Assembly (NCBI GenBank): GCA_037127255.1
Contig: JBANSL010000016.1
Coordinates: 4,218,501 to 4,282,500 of the forward strand
Source of the DNA: Persicaria tinctoria
Lineage: Eukaryota; Streptophyta; Magnoliopsida; Caryophyllales; Polygonaceae
Length of the DNA stretch: 64,000 nt
Direction: 5' to 3'
The translations under genes were made by a program, and so were the position numbers. Positions 11,930 through 22,283 of the stretch are shown here, piece by piece. The notes beneath the pieces were generated by a model. That model worked only from the letters and a program-made list of their open reading frames with translations. It was not told where the DNA came from and did no database searches. The first letter of the stretch is position 1. Every line of letters starts with the position of its first letter.

Positions 11930-12402
11930 ATGATTCTTATGGATCCCACATTATTAGCAAAACTCTGTGCTATAAAACTGTAAAAGTACCACCATTGTAT
12001 AAGCTCGGTAACACTGAATGTTGTAAGCTTAGCAAGCTGACCAATTTGAGGAGGAATTTGGCCAGACAACCTATTAATCTATTATGATCCAGCAGTAGTT
12101 TGTTGAGGTAAGTGCAACTGGCAAGCCTGGTGGGGATTTCACTCAAGAAATTGTTCGAAGAAAGCACAAGGGAAGTTGCATACAATATTAGGCTGGAAAT
12201 ATCAGACGGGATCGGCCATACAAATCATTAGACGAGAAGTCTATCCCAGTGAGAGAGGTGCGATTCGCAATCCCTTTTGGGAAAGTACTCTTCAATCCCA
12301 TGTTGGAAAGGCGAATGTTGATAACCCTGTTCTCATCCGGTTGCCAACAATCAATCCCGATGAAAGTGCAGATGAATCCAGGCTAGGGTCTTGTAGGGAC
12401 TC
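11930..12402 (-). pseudogene. BIR1-like LRR receptor kinase fragment
   Basis: Minus-strand frames read SLQDPSLDSS, then IGIDCWQPDENRVINIRLSN, TSLTGIDFSSNDLYG, LVLSSNNFLSEIPTRLASC, LLLDHNRLIG and, in another frame, SGQIPPQIGQLAKLTTFSV, followed by SFANNVG. This is the order of the ectodomain of BIR1-type LRR receptor kinases (a short LRR array with a CWxPDENRV cap), which regulate immune co-receptors such as BAK1. Several frameshifts are present. The signal peptide, transmembrane segment and kinase domain are absent. It abuts the truncated end of the Copia element at about 12403, so the 5' part of the fragment was lost at that junction. Confidence 0.75.
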
Positions 12403-14426
12403 TCGAATTCAACTTACCAACCATACGTCTGTCATAGGAAGCATCATGGAGAAGATCACCTTCAAGAGGATCCAACTTGAGATTCAATGGTAATGGAGTG
12501 CAAACTGATCTAATATCAGTGAGTCCTGAGTCAAGAATAACCTCTTCACTGAACTTATGCTGAGATAGATGGACACCCTTGGAGCCGTAGGATACCTCAA
12601 GTCCCAAAAAATAATGTAGGATGCCCAGATCTTTGATGTTGAACTGATTGTCCAAGTAATTCTTGAGGGTAGAAATCTGGATGGGATCAGATCCTGTAAC
12701 TAACAGATCATCCACATAGACTGCAACTAGGGTGGCTCATCCGGGTCGACCCAACCCGACCCGAACATTCCGGGTGGGGGTCAACCCGAAGGCCCGGGAT
12801 TTTTAAAAATGCGACCCGTCACTCGACCCGAACCCGAGATTTGTAATTCCGGGTTTTCCGGGTCGGGTGATGGGTTCACCCGAAAACCCGAGTTTTAAAA
12901 TTCCGATATATTTTACGGTTTTCAAATACGTAACACATAGATTTATAATATTTTTTATATTTTATTATTTTCCTTATATATACTATACAGTATATAATAT
13001 GGCATATATGTGTTATATGCACACTGTATACATATCAACATATATACAAAGTATAATACATGGTATATGCACTATATATACCATGGTATATACAATGTAC
13101 ACTATATACAAAGTATAATACGTACGGTATATAGTACACTGTATGCATATTAACATATATATACACTATATACATGATGTATATAGTATACATATACCAT
13201 ATGTATATTTATATAAAAAAAATTTTAAAAAAATCCGGGTCAACGGGTCTGACCCCGAGACCCGCCGGGTCTGATCCCGACCCGTAGGGGTCTCGGGTCA
13301 ACCCCGACCCCGTGTTTTCCGGGTCGGGTCGGGTCGGGTTCATTTTGAGCCACCCTAACTGCAACAATAGTGAGATGTCCATTCTCCTTCTTGGTGAAGA
13401 GAGAATAATCAAGTTTAGATTGGACTAATTGAAGTGCAAGTAAAGCAGATGTGAGCTTGTGGAACCACTGGCGGCTGGCTTGCTTGAGCCCATACAAGGA
13501 CTTTTGGAGCTTGCATACAAGGTTGCCAGCAGTAGGAAACCCTTCTGGAGGTTTCATATAGACCTCTTCATACAAATCTCCGTGTAAGAAGGCATTGTTG
13601 ACGTCCATTTGATAAAGAGACCACTGATTTGCAGCAGCTAATGCAATGACAGTTCTGATGGTGGTCATTTTGACAACAGGAGAGAAAGTCTCATGGTAAT
13701 CAAGGCCTTCAGTTTGTGTAAAACCTTTGGCAACAAGGCGAGCTTTGTGGCGCTCAAGGCTCCCATCTGCCCTCAACGTAACTTTGAAGACCCATTTGCA
13801 TCCAATGGCCTTCTTTCTTGCAGGAAGAGGAACAAGAACCCAAGTGCAGTTGGCAGTCAAAGCATCTATCTCCTTTTTTATTGCTAAAATCCAATTGGAA
13901 TCTTGAGCAGCTTCTTTATAGGTGGTTGGTTCAACATAGGCTGTGATTTTGGACAAAAGTGAGAAAGAAGTTGGAGGTAGAGAGGATGCAAAAAGAGCTT
14001 GAGGGTAATGAAGGACTGAGGAAGTGGAACACACATTGCACACAAAATCTTTAAGGTGAGCAGGAGGATGGGGATTCCTTGAGGATCTCCTGAGAGGTGG
14101 GACAACAGGGGGAGTAATATGTGGGGATGAAGATGAAATTTGAGGAGAAGTAATGTGATCAGGTAAAATATGGGATGGTGATTCATGGATAGAATCACTA
14201 GAGGAGTTAACAGACTCTTCTGTGCTTGGAGAGACAGTTGTAGGAGATGGGGTTGTGTTTAGTGGAAGGAAAATGTGCGAAGGGAAGTCTGTAGCAGGAG
14301 GAGGTAGTATGACATCAGGTAAGGAAGTGGAATGAAATGGGAAATGTGTTTCATAGAAGACAACATCTTTGGTATAAAAAACCACTTGTGAGCTGATATC
14401 AAGCACAGTGTAAGCACACTTGCCAT
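12403..14426 (-). pseudogene. Copia integrase C-terminus and reverse transcriptase, interrupted
   Basis: From 14426 downward, one long open frame carries the end of integrase (DISSQVVFYTKDVVFYETHF), a Ser/Pro-rich linker, and the reverse transcriptase start (WVFKVTLRADGSLERHKARL, QMDVNNAFLHGDLYEEVYMK, LQKSLYGLKQASRQWFHKL). The frame enters the hAT insertion at 13357 and resumes at 12727 with the catalytic YVDDLLVTG motif and HYFLGLEV. The 8-bp target duplication falls on codons just before YVDD, so the insertion cuts the catalytic core. The frame is lost after GKLN at about 12405. Confidence 0.88.
12728..13357. mobile_element. Non-autonomous hAT element with 8-bp target duplication
   Basis: A 630-bp element with terminal inverted repeats TAGGGTGGCTCA at both ends, flanked by ACTGCAAC at 12720-12727 and 13358-13365. 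An 8-bp duplication is diagnostic of the hAT superfamily. The subterminal regions are dense in CCCGACCC / GGGTCGGG motifs in opposite orientation at the two ends. The centre is an AT-rich microsatellite-like stretch of tatata/gtatac repeats. No transposase is encoded, so it would need a transposase in trans. Confidence 0.92.
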
Positions 14427-14520
14427 ATGTGTGTTGGAGGGTAAAATTTCATGGATTTTACTAATTCATGATTTCATAAACAAGGTTATCTATAGTTGAT
14501 ATCCTCTCTTTAAACATAAA

Positions 14521-15420
14521 GGCCAAATTGCAGAAAACCACCCTTTAAATAGGCTGGTTTGCGTGAAACCACCCCTTAAAACGAAAATTGCAGAAAACCA
14601 CCCTTTAAAACTGTTTTCCTTGCAAAGTCACACCCATCACCCAATTTTTGTTAATTAAATGTTAAAGTGCATGAAAATCAATTATATCTCTTGTTTTTAT
14701 TATTATTTTACTTTACTCAATCGATATTAATTAATTTTTACCTTTTAACATGTTTTGCAAAAGTAATTTTTTTAATAAAATATCATTTTTAAATATAATT
14801 TCACACTTATTAGTAAAACCACTCTATAAAAAAATAGATATGATTGATGTTTTATATATTTTAAAAAGTGTATATTACTAAAGGGTTACTCAAAGAAAAT
14901 ACATTTTAAAAAAAATGATATGTTATATAGTTTTTAATATTCTAAAAATATGTTCACTATTCCACATACATTTTTAGAATAATAAAAACTATATGAAACA
15001 TTATTTTTTAAAAAAATTATTTTCTTCAAGTAGCCCTAGTATTACACATTTTTTTTATATGTATAAAACATAAATTACACATCAATTTTTTATAGAGTTT
15101 TTTTGTAAGTATGAAATTATTTTTAAAAAAAATATTTTTTTTTTATATTTATAGTGTTTTTTGCTTTTGAAAAATATGTCAAAAAGTTAAATATCAACTA
15201 ATATCAATTGAAATGAGTAAAATAATAATAATAATAATAATAATAATAAGGGGTATAATTAAATTTCCACACACTTTAACATTTAATTAACAAAAATTGG
15301 GTGATGGATGTGACTTTGCAAGGAATACAGTTTTAAAGGGTGGTTTTCTGCAATTTTCGTTTTAAAGGGTGATTTCACGCAAAACAGCCTATTTAAAGGG
15401 TGGTTTTCTGCAATTTGGCC
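14521..15420. mobile_element. Mutator-like foldback element, copy 1
   Basis: 900 bp flanked by the 9-bp duplication AAACATAAA (14512-14520 and 15421-15429), the hallmark of Mutator-like elements. It starts GGCCAAATTGCAG and ends CTGCAATTTGGCC. The two halves are inverted repeats over nearly the whole length, with a centre around 14950-14965, so it would fold into one long hairpin. Each end has three spaced copies of an ACCACCCTTTAAA-like motif. It includes an (AAT)n run at about 15221-15249. No coding capacity. It is nested inside the LTR element, which is nested inside Copia. Confidence 0.9.
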
Positions 15421-15668
15421 AAACATAAATGATAACAATATCAATTGGAAAAAAATTAAGCCTTAGCCCAATATATCTCAAGAAGCCCAAAAAGTCCAAA
15501 ACGTGGGAGAAGACTGAATGAACAGAGGTTATCATTTGTAACTGCTCACTATATATTACAGTTAATAGAAAGAAAATTAATTACTGTAAAAAAAAAATTT
15601 TTGGGCAGTTGCAGAAAAAAAAACGTGGTGGGGGAAGTTATTTTGAGGTAACTCCTACTGCCTCTCCC

Positions 15669-15676
15669 TATAAAAA
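15669..15676 (+). promoter_or_regulatory. TATA box of the LTR element
   Basis: TATAAAAA, followed about 25-35 bp downstream by a pyrimidine-rich stretch (ttcttctttttcttcc), as in plant LTR promoters. Confidence 0.55.
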
Positions 15677-17403
15677 GCTACGTTGCCAAAAGCTGTGTTT
15701 TTCTTCTTTTTCTTCCCAACATCAGCAAAAGAAAAGCATCAGTTTCTTCTGGCTTTCTTCTTCCTCCAAACATTCTCCCAGTTGGTTCCTCCTCCTCCCA
15801 TACGGATACCTGCAACCACACACAAACACGCATCAGCAAACAAATCCAACAAACAAAGCTATTACAGTAGAGAAGAAGAAAGAAGCAAGGTAGCTTTAAT
15901 GGCTCTTGAAACCCCCCCTTGCAAAGCATTGAGCTTTAGTAAGGGTTTGGGTTTCGGAATCATCATTTAAGCTCTAAATTAAGGAGGAAATGCTGCTGAT
16001 TTTTGCTCAAAAGAAACTCAACCGCTGCAGGAAGTCGATCCTCGGAATCCCCTCTTATAAAGCATTGAGCTTTAAGAAAGGGTTAGGATTCCGGGATCAT
16101 CGAATCGCCCTAAACATGGGCAAAATGCTGTCGAAATTTCCACTCAAATGGTTTGCTACAAAGCTTTTAATCAGCCAGGCAAATCAAAACTTAATTTCTC
16201 TAGACCAAAAATCAGCAGGTTTGGTGTTCACAAATTGGACTAAGTTTTCAAGGAAAAAAGAACCGTCCACTCAAATAGCCACAAAGGCAAACAGCATCAA
16301 ATTGAACTCCATCAAAAACATCAGAAAAAGATTCAGGCATGAATTGGGTATAAAAAAAATTCAGAAGCTACTAAATTGTAAACTGAATGAATCCAAAATT
16401 CATATACCCAAATCAAAACCAGTTTATGCCTATCCCAAGCTGATGTTTCAACTCAGTTAAAAACAAAAGAAGGGAAAGGAAGTGAGTCTAACGTACCTAA
16501 ACCGAGAGGCCGAGGAGAGCTTAGACGGATCCTCGCTTCACTGGTTCTGTTCTCAAGTGCTCAGATTCGGATCACCCTTGGTCGTTGTTAGAATCTCCAA
16601 GCTTGGAATTTCTGCCTATCCAAATTGAAAAGCCCCAAAATCAATGAAATCGCAACCCTAGAAATTGCAACAAAATCGGCGTCAAACCCGAAAACTGTGC
16701 ATACGATTAGAGGGAAGAGCAAAAGAGGTTCCTAATCCAAGCCTTAATCATTCAAATCAAAGATTAAAGGACTGAAATTCGGAATTGGAAAAACCCTAGA
16801 CCTTACCTAGCCGCGAGTACCGTCGCTCCGTGTGTCCTTGACTCATTCTAGGCTCCCGAAGCACGACCCGCTCCGTCTCCAACCTTCCCTTGCTCCGCCT
16901 TCGTCCGTATCAATTGCCCAAGGTCGAAAACCATCATTGTCGAAAGGACAAAAGGCGTAAAAATGGAAGAAACCGAAAGCGACCATTGCTGTACGGGGGA
17001 GATGAGCAGAAAGCAAAGATGGGGTTTGGTTGATGAGTTAATTAATTGGGCTTGTTTGATAAAGTTTTAAGTTGGGCTGATTAAAAACAAAAATAAAAAA
17101 ATGGCCTGAGCTTGATTTGGGTTTAAGCTCATGAAATGAAATGGTCTCACTGTCTTTGAAATTTGGTATACGGTGGGAGGTTTTCAAAAAGAATGTGTTT
17201 AATTACACATACGACCCACTAAAATATACGAATTATAATTGGCACAAGTTAAGAATTCGAGTTTGATAAAAAAATATAAAATTAAACTCGTCAAAAATTC
17301 TTTGCCGATCAATTCGAGTGAGTCAATCTCAAGTCGACTCCTAAACAAAAACGGAGTCAAAAGCTTAAACCGAATTTTCCTAAATTAAAATCAGTTCCGA
17401 ATA

Positions 17404-18391
17404 GAACTACGTAAAGACTTGAAGCCTTATACCGGCTACGTAGGTAACCCGATATTAAATTCTAAAAATATATTGAGTACAGTCGTCGACCTCTAAATCC
17501 CCTTTAAATGAATATGAGGTTAAAAACAAGCAAACTAAATTGCTCTCGTTTAGAACTACGGGTGATTTGATTCTCTTCTAAGAGATACGTAGGACACTCG
17601 ATACAAAGTCAAGGCTCACCGAGTTCAATCACCAAAAGCAAATTCAAATTGTCCGTTCCGACTCGATACAAAGCTTCCGCTCGTCGAGTTCGATCACTAC
17701 TCTCAAATGATCTCATGATCAAACTCAAATATAAAATTCATCTTCGTCCCGAACTACGGTGACTTGATTCCACCAAACAAGTGGATACGTAGAAAACTCG
17801 GTGTAAATCAAATTCTCACCGAGTCCAGTCACATCCAAACTTTCAAATCAAATCTCCTCAAATTTATTTATCGACTCTAAGTCATCTCAAATACCAAAGT
17901 TTCATCAAATCCAAAGTGTCTCCTCCGACTCGATACAAAGCTTCCGCTCGTCGAGTTCGGTCACGACCAAAACTTCAAAAAACCAAATATCAAATTTGTC
18001 ATTTTCAAGAACTACGTGTGATTTGATCCTTTTCAAGAGGGTACGTAGGAAACTCACAAACGAGTTCAATCACAACCCCTAAATTGACCTTTAAGTCAAA
18101 ACAAGTCAAATCAAATTAAACTCCACATCAAGTCCACACTAAAATCAAATCGTTTTCTATGCAAATGATAGGCGGGTTACCTGAGTTACCCTTCCGAGAA
18201 GGTGGGCTCAGGTTACTCGGGTGGAGTGTTGTTCTAGCTACCCTTCGTAGAAGGTGGGTTTGAACTTCATCCTCTGATGCATACAAGAAAACAAAAACCA
18301 AACCCAAACCAAACCAAACACAAAATCCAAAACACTCTGAACTACGTAAGGCTTGATTCTCTTCCAAGAGATACGTAGGTAACCCGCTAAA
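17404..18391 (+). repeat. Five diverged copies of a GAACTACG...TACGTAGG module
   Basis: Modules of about 50 bp begin at about 17404, 17553, 17751, 18009 and 18339. Each opens with GAACTACG, continues with a variable CTTGATT-like run and ends with a TACGTAG core followed by an ACTCG/ACCCG-like sequence. A second repeated run, gactcgatacaaagcttccg, occurs near 17660 and 17928. Spacing varies from 150 to 330 bp, so this is not a simple tandem array but an internally amplified LTR region. Confidence 0.75.
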
Positions 18392-18545
18392 ATTCGGGTG
18401 CAGCCCAAATCACCAAAACCACTCAAATCTTGGTATCGATACGACTTCGAATCAAGAGGATAACCAAAAGGGGTCGAACTCAAATATTACAAATTAAATA
18501 AAATGTGTTGTACAATTATATCGCGCATTTTTGTTCAACAATGTG

Positions 18546-20912
18546 TATCCTAAGAAAACACATGGTTTATCCCGGGGTTGGAACTTATCCCTTCCCCTCT
18601 TTAAGGTACTCACAAAGCAAAGGCATCCAAATACTTTGAGGTGGTCATATGATGGTGGCATAGTTTATGGTAAAGTAGCTCATATGGGCTTTTATTGGAC
18701 AAAACTAGCAAGGGGCTTCTGTTAATCAGGTATGTGGCTGTCAAAATGCCTCACCCCAATACTGAATAGGCACCTTAGACTGGAATTTTAAGGACCTAGC
18801 TACCTCCAATAAATGTTTGTGTTTCCTCTCCACAACCCCATTCTGTTGGGGTGATTCAACACAACTGGTTTGATGGGCTATGCCATGAGCAGCAAGAAAA
18901 TTGGATAGGGATTGCTCAAGAAATTCAGTGGCATTATCAGATCTCATGGATTTGATGGAGATTTGAAACTGGTTTTGGATCAGTAAAACAAATTTGGACA
19001 AAATGGTGAAGGTGTTTGTTTTGAATGCCATAAGATAAGTCTAAGTACACTTAGAAAAATCATCCACTAGTGTCAAGAAGTATTTAAATCCATTGTGAGT
19101 ACTGTATTTGTATGGTCCCCAAGTATCAAAATATATCAAGTCAAATGGGGTTGCAGACCTAGCAGATCTCAGCAAAAATGGTTGCCTGTGTAATTTGGCT
19201 TGAGGACAAATCTGGCAAATATATGGAGGAGAGGAAATATGCAATGAATCATCTATGAACTTTATTTGTGAAAAGGGTAAATGCCCCATACGACAATGCA
19301 ACAATTCAGCTTTACAATTGGCAGAAAAAGCAATATCACCAGAGTTTGAGGATACAGTATTACACTTGGAAAAATCAAAATGTAATAGAGAGGACAATTT
19401 AGGAAAGTTTTGCAGCTCATAAGGTTTGTGTGCAATGTATAGTCCACGATCTTTACTTCCAATTACCAGAGGATTCCTCATCAAAGGGCCCTGGATTATA
19501 CATGAATTTGGAGTAAAAAGCACATTAGATTGTATGTCATTTGAGAGTTTGTGAATTGATAAAAGGTTGAAATGAAAGTCTGGAACATGGAGGACATTTT
19601 TGAGAGAAATGTGTGGATCAATATTGACTGTACCAACATTAGAAATTTTAGCTTTCATGTTGTTAGGTAAGGTGATGGAAGAGGATTTGGTAGATGTTTC
19701 AAAAGAGTGGAAAAGGTTAAGGTTGAGGGTCATGTGGTCAGTTGCTCCACTGTCCAAGATCCAAGAGGAATTCAACAATGAAGAAAAGAGGCAAGATCTC
19801 ATACCTGCCAACATAGCAGAAGGTTCTTTGATCTCATGGTGTTGAAGAAGAGACAGCAGCTGCTGATATTGCTCTTGAGTGATGGAAAGTGAGGAAGCAG
19901 CAGTGGCAACAACCTTCTTTGATGGATGATCTGCAGGATATCCATGTAATTTCCAGCATTTATCAACTACATGTCCCAAAGACTTGCAATGAGTGCAGAA
20001 AGGGTGAGAGCCAGCAGGAGACTGAAGGGTGTTGTTGCCTGAATTCTGAGAATTGGTTGGATAACCATGGAGTTTCCAACATTTATCCATGGTGTGTCCT
20101 GCAACTTTGCAGTGATCACAAAAGGAACCTCCTGAGTTGGTTGGATACCCGTGCACCTTCCAGCATTTCTCTACAACATGGCCAGAAACCTTGCAATGCT
20201 CGCAAAATAAAGGTTTCTTGAAGCTTCCTTTGGACTGAGAAGCAAAAGCAGAAGCATCTGTGCTAGGAGTACCTTTGTTCGGGCCTCTTTATTGCTCATC
20301 CTGGATCAAGAATCGATACGCATCATCAATGCTGGGAGAAGGTGTCATCATGAGTACGTTTCCCCTCACATTGATGTAAGACTCGTTAAGCCCCATCAGG
20401 AAGAAGATCACCTGCTGATCTTGAATCATTTTCGACATAGCAAGAGTTGATCCGCATTCACATGACTCACACTCAACAAATGACATGTATTCATCCCAAG
20501 ATTTCTTGAATTTGGTGAAATAATCTGGAACACTAAGATTTCCTTGCTCAACAGAGATTATATCTTTCTTAATTTGATACAAACGAGTTCGATTGGCCAG
20601 TCCAAATCGACTTTCTAGATTTTTCCAAATTTGAGAAGCAGTTCGACAGTAAACCACATATTCAGCTATGTCTTTGTTAACGGAATGCAAAAGCCAGGGG
20701 AGTACCATATAATTGCTCATGTCCTAGTGCTGCTGGAGAAGAGGATCGACGGCCGGACGCCTGCAAGTTCCGGTGACGAATCCAAATTTGTTCTTCGCCA
20801 TTAACGAAACCTCCACGGATCGACGCCAATGACTGTAATTCCTTCCATCGAGAAGACGAGTTGACAAAACAGAGTTCGGATTGTCTGAGTGATGCAGGTA
20901 GAGTTGATCCAT
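18546..20912 (-). pseudogene. Copia gag, zinc knuckles and integrase
   Basis: On the minus strand from 20912: gag N-terminus (YSHWRRSVEVSLMAKNKFGF), a TAG stop in place of Trp at 20724, the UBN2-type gag core (RTRLYQIKKDIISVEQGNLS), a second stop at 20289, then repeated CCHC knuckles of the form CDHCKVAGHTMDKCWKLHGYP. These are followed by the protease-like WILDSGATDHMT, the GAG-pre-integrase HCRMGHLPFSQIKF, and the integrase DLIYFDTWGPYK with FLTLVDDFSKCT. Another TAG replaces Trp at 19041, after which RSDNATEFLEQ and HQTSCVESPQQNGVVERKHK (the integrase core) are readable. Frameshifts follow between 18741 and 18546. Confidence 0.88.
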
Positions 20913-20992
20913 TGGATCAATCCCTCCGACATTGATGTTCCGGACCTCCGAATCTTCGACGTTGATGTTTTGTGTCTCAGAATCTTCAACTC

Positions 20993-21004
20993 GCTCTGAT
21001 ACGA
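20993..21004 (-). other. Copia primer-binding site
   Basis: Minus-strand TCGTATCAGAGC immediately follows the LTR end. It resembles the usual TGGTATCAGAGC, complementary to the 3' end of initiator tRNA-Met. Confidence 0.75.
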
Positions 21005-21307
21005 TGTCAATTGTTGATCAATTGACTTGATTCTACAGCTGGAGAAGGAGAGAGCATCAAGTGAAGAAATTGAGAAGAAGGAGAAAGTGCGGGAACATGG
21101 AGGAAGAGAGTGAAAATGTTTCTTTCATTGAATGAATTCAGTTACAAGCTCTGTCCAGCTACTTATAGACAACAGAGGAAGTGTTTGGTTTGTTACACGA
21201 GAAGTGATCCTATACAACACACATCTAATGTCTTCTGATGGAGCTGTAATTGCTGATTGTTGGCTGCTGGTGATGATCACTTGATGGCGGCAATGCATAG
21301 CTCAACA
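21005..21307 (-). repeat. 5' LTR of the Copia element
   Basis: 303 bp reading TGTTGAGCTATG ... AATTGACA on the minus strand, ending in CA directly before the primer-binding site. A TATAAGTAG box lies at about 21161-21169. No 3' LTR partner remains in the window. The outer flank begins ATAAC, but with the other end lost the target duplication cannot be confirmed. Confidence 0.82.
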
Positions 21308-21790
21308 ATAACTTAGATACAATTTCAACCTCTAACTTTATCAACGAAAAACAATGGCCATCGAAACTCAACATACAATTTAGTATAAAGATACACTAAT
21401 CTTGTCCAAAAAAAAAGTATTTTCCAAGAGATTTCTATCTTAAGTCTATAACGTATCACAAAGTTAACAATTCGAACAAGTTGCACAAGTTTGCGGATTT
21501 TTTCACAAAATTTGTTACAATAAGCCCGATTTGAATCCGGTGGGGAGTTTTTTTAAAACTCTATTGGATCCAAAGCAAATAGCTATTGGATTAAGCAAAA
21601 TCATATAATCCATATTCAACTTGAAATCACACATGTTGCACTTTATAGAGCAATTTGGAGTGTATTAAACCAAGTATCATAGTTCAATTTCAAACAACAT
21701 CAACATTTTGCAAACAAATTGAACGAAGAGGATTCGAATCCCTAAATCAAGGTCAAGGAAAGATCAGAAAAAGAGAGGTTTAGCACGTAC

Positions 21791-21838
21791 CGAGCAAGAG
21801 ATCGTATTAGATTGAGCAGCTCCCGTCAGATTCGCCAT
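21791..21838 (-). other. Possible short first exon (uncertain)
   Basis: On the minus strand an ATG at 21838 opens 16 codons (MANLTGAAQSNTISCS), followed by GTACGTGC, a good splice donor. The region between it and the divergent gene at 22284 is promoter-like. Continuation exons would have to lie where the Copia element now sits, and I find none. It may be the surviving first exon of a gene cut by the insertion, or chance. Confidence 0.25.
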
Positions 21839-22184
21839 TGCTGAACAGTGGCCACTCCTCCAAATTTCATAGGGATTTTCAGTTCCCTGTGAGATAGATG
21901 CTCAAATCAATGCTAATTGCTAAGCGAAGGCGGGAAATGCATTAATTGAAGTTACCTGTGATTTAGGGAATATGAATTGATGTTGCATAGATCTATCTCT
22001 GATGGATCCATTCATCATTCCCTTCTGATGCTGCCAATCCCTACAATTTTACTCCACATGTCCTAACAGCAACATAAATTCTGTCCCTTTTCATCCTCTA
22101 TCTCTCGTCCCGCAAATGCCTGCCAATTCAATGCGAACTGTTTCTCCACCTCCAATTGATCGATTTCCTTTCAGATATTCCACC

Positions 22185-22191
22185 TATAAAT
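22185..22191 (+). promoter_or_regulatory. Probable TATA box for the 242-aa gene
   Basis: TATAAAT about 93 bp upstream of the ATG at 22284, leaving a plausible leader of about 60-65 bases. Confidence 0.5.
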
Positions 22192-22283
22192 CATAATGCC
22201 TACCTAGGTATTCCAAATCGCTCCTCTCTGCCTCAAATTTTCTGCTTCGATCTGGTAATTTGTTCTGTGTTGTTCATTAGAGA

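Larger units (their letters stand above)
14432..18540 (+). mobile_element. LTR retrotransposon insertion, probably a 3.2-kb solo LTR
   Basis: It begins TGTTGGAGG and ends GTTCAACA (TG...CA termini), flanked by the 5-bp duplication ATGTG at 14427-14431 and 18541-18545. Removing it restores the Copia integrase frame exactly. After removing the nested element at 14521-15420 plus its 9-bp duplication it is 3200 bp. No gag, protease or pol motif is recognisable and no second internal LTR copy was seen, so a solo LTR is the simplest reading. A TATA box at 15669 followed by a polypyrimidine leader fits a U3-R boundary. Very long LTRs with repeated TACGTAGG motifs recall the Tat/Ogre lineage of Ty3/Gypsy, but that assignment is inference. 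Confidence 0.82.
12403..21307 (-). mobile_element. Ty1/Copia LTR retrotransposon, degenerate, 3' truncated
   Basis: Reading on the minus strand: 5' LTR (21307-21005), a tRNA-Met-type primer-binding site directly after it, gag with zinc knuckles, GAG-pre-integrase, integrase core, then reverse transcriptase ending abruptly near 12403, just after a GKLN motif. RNase H and the 3' LTR are missing. The element carries three later insertions: a hAT at 12728-13357, an LTR element at 14432-18540, and a Mutator-like element inside the latter. Without them it is about 4.2 kb. Several in-frame stops occur where the family has Trp (TGG to TAG), typical of decay by cytosine methylation and deamination. 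It cannot be autonomous. Confidence 0.9.

Noticed and set aside
15990..16460. 156-codon Lys/Asn-rich frame as a gene
   Set aside because: It lies inside the LTR element, has no domain, and its composition is that of AT-rich non-coding DNA.
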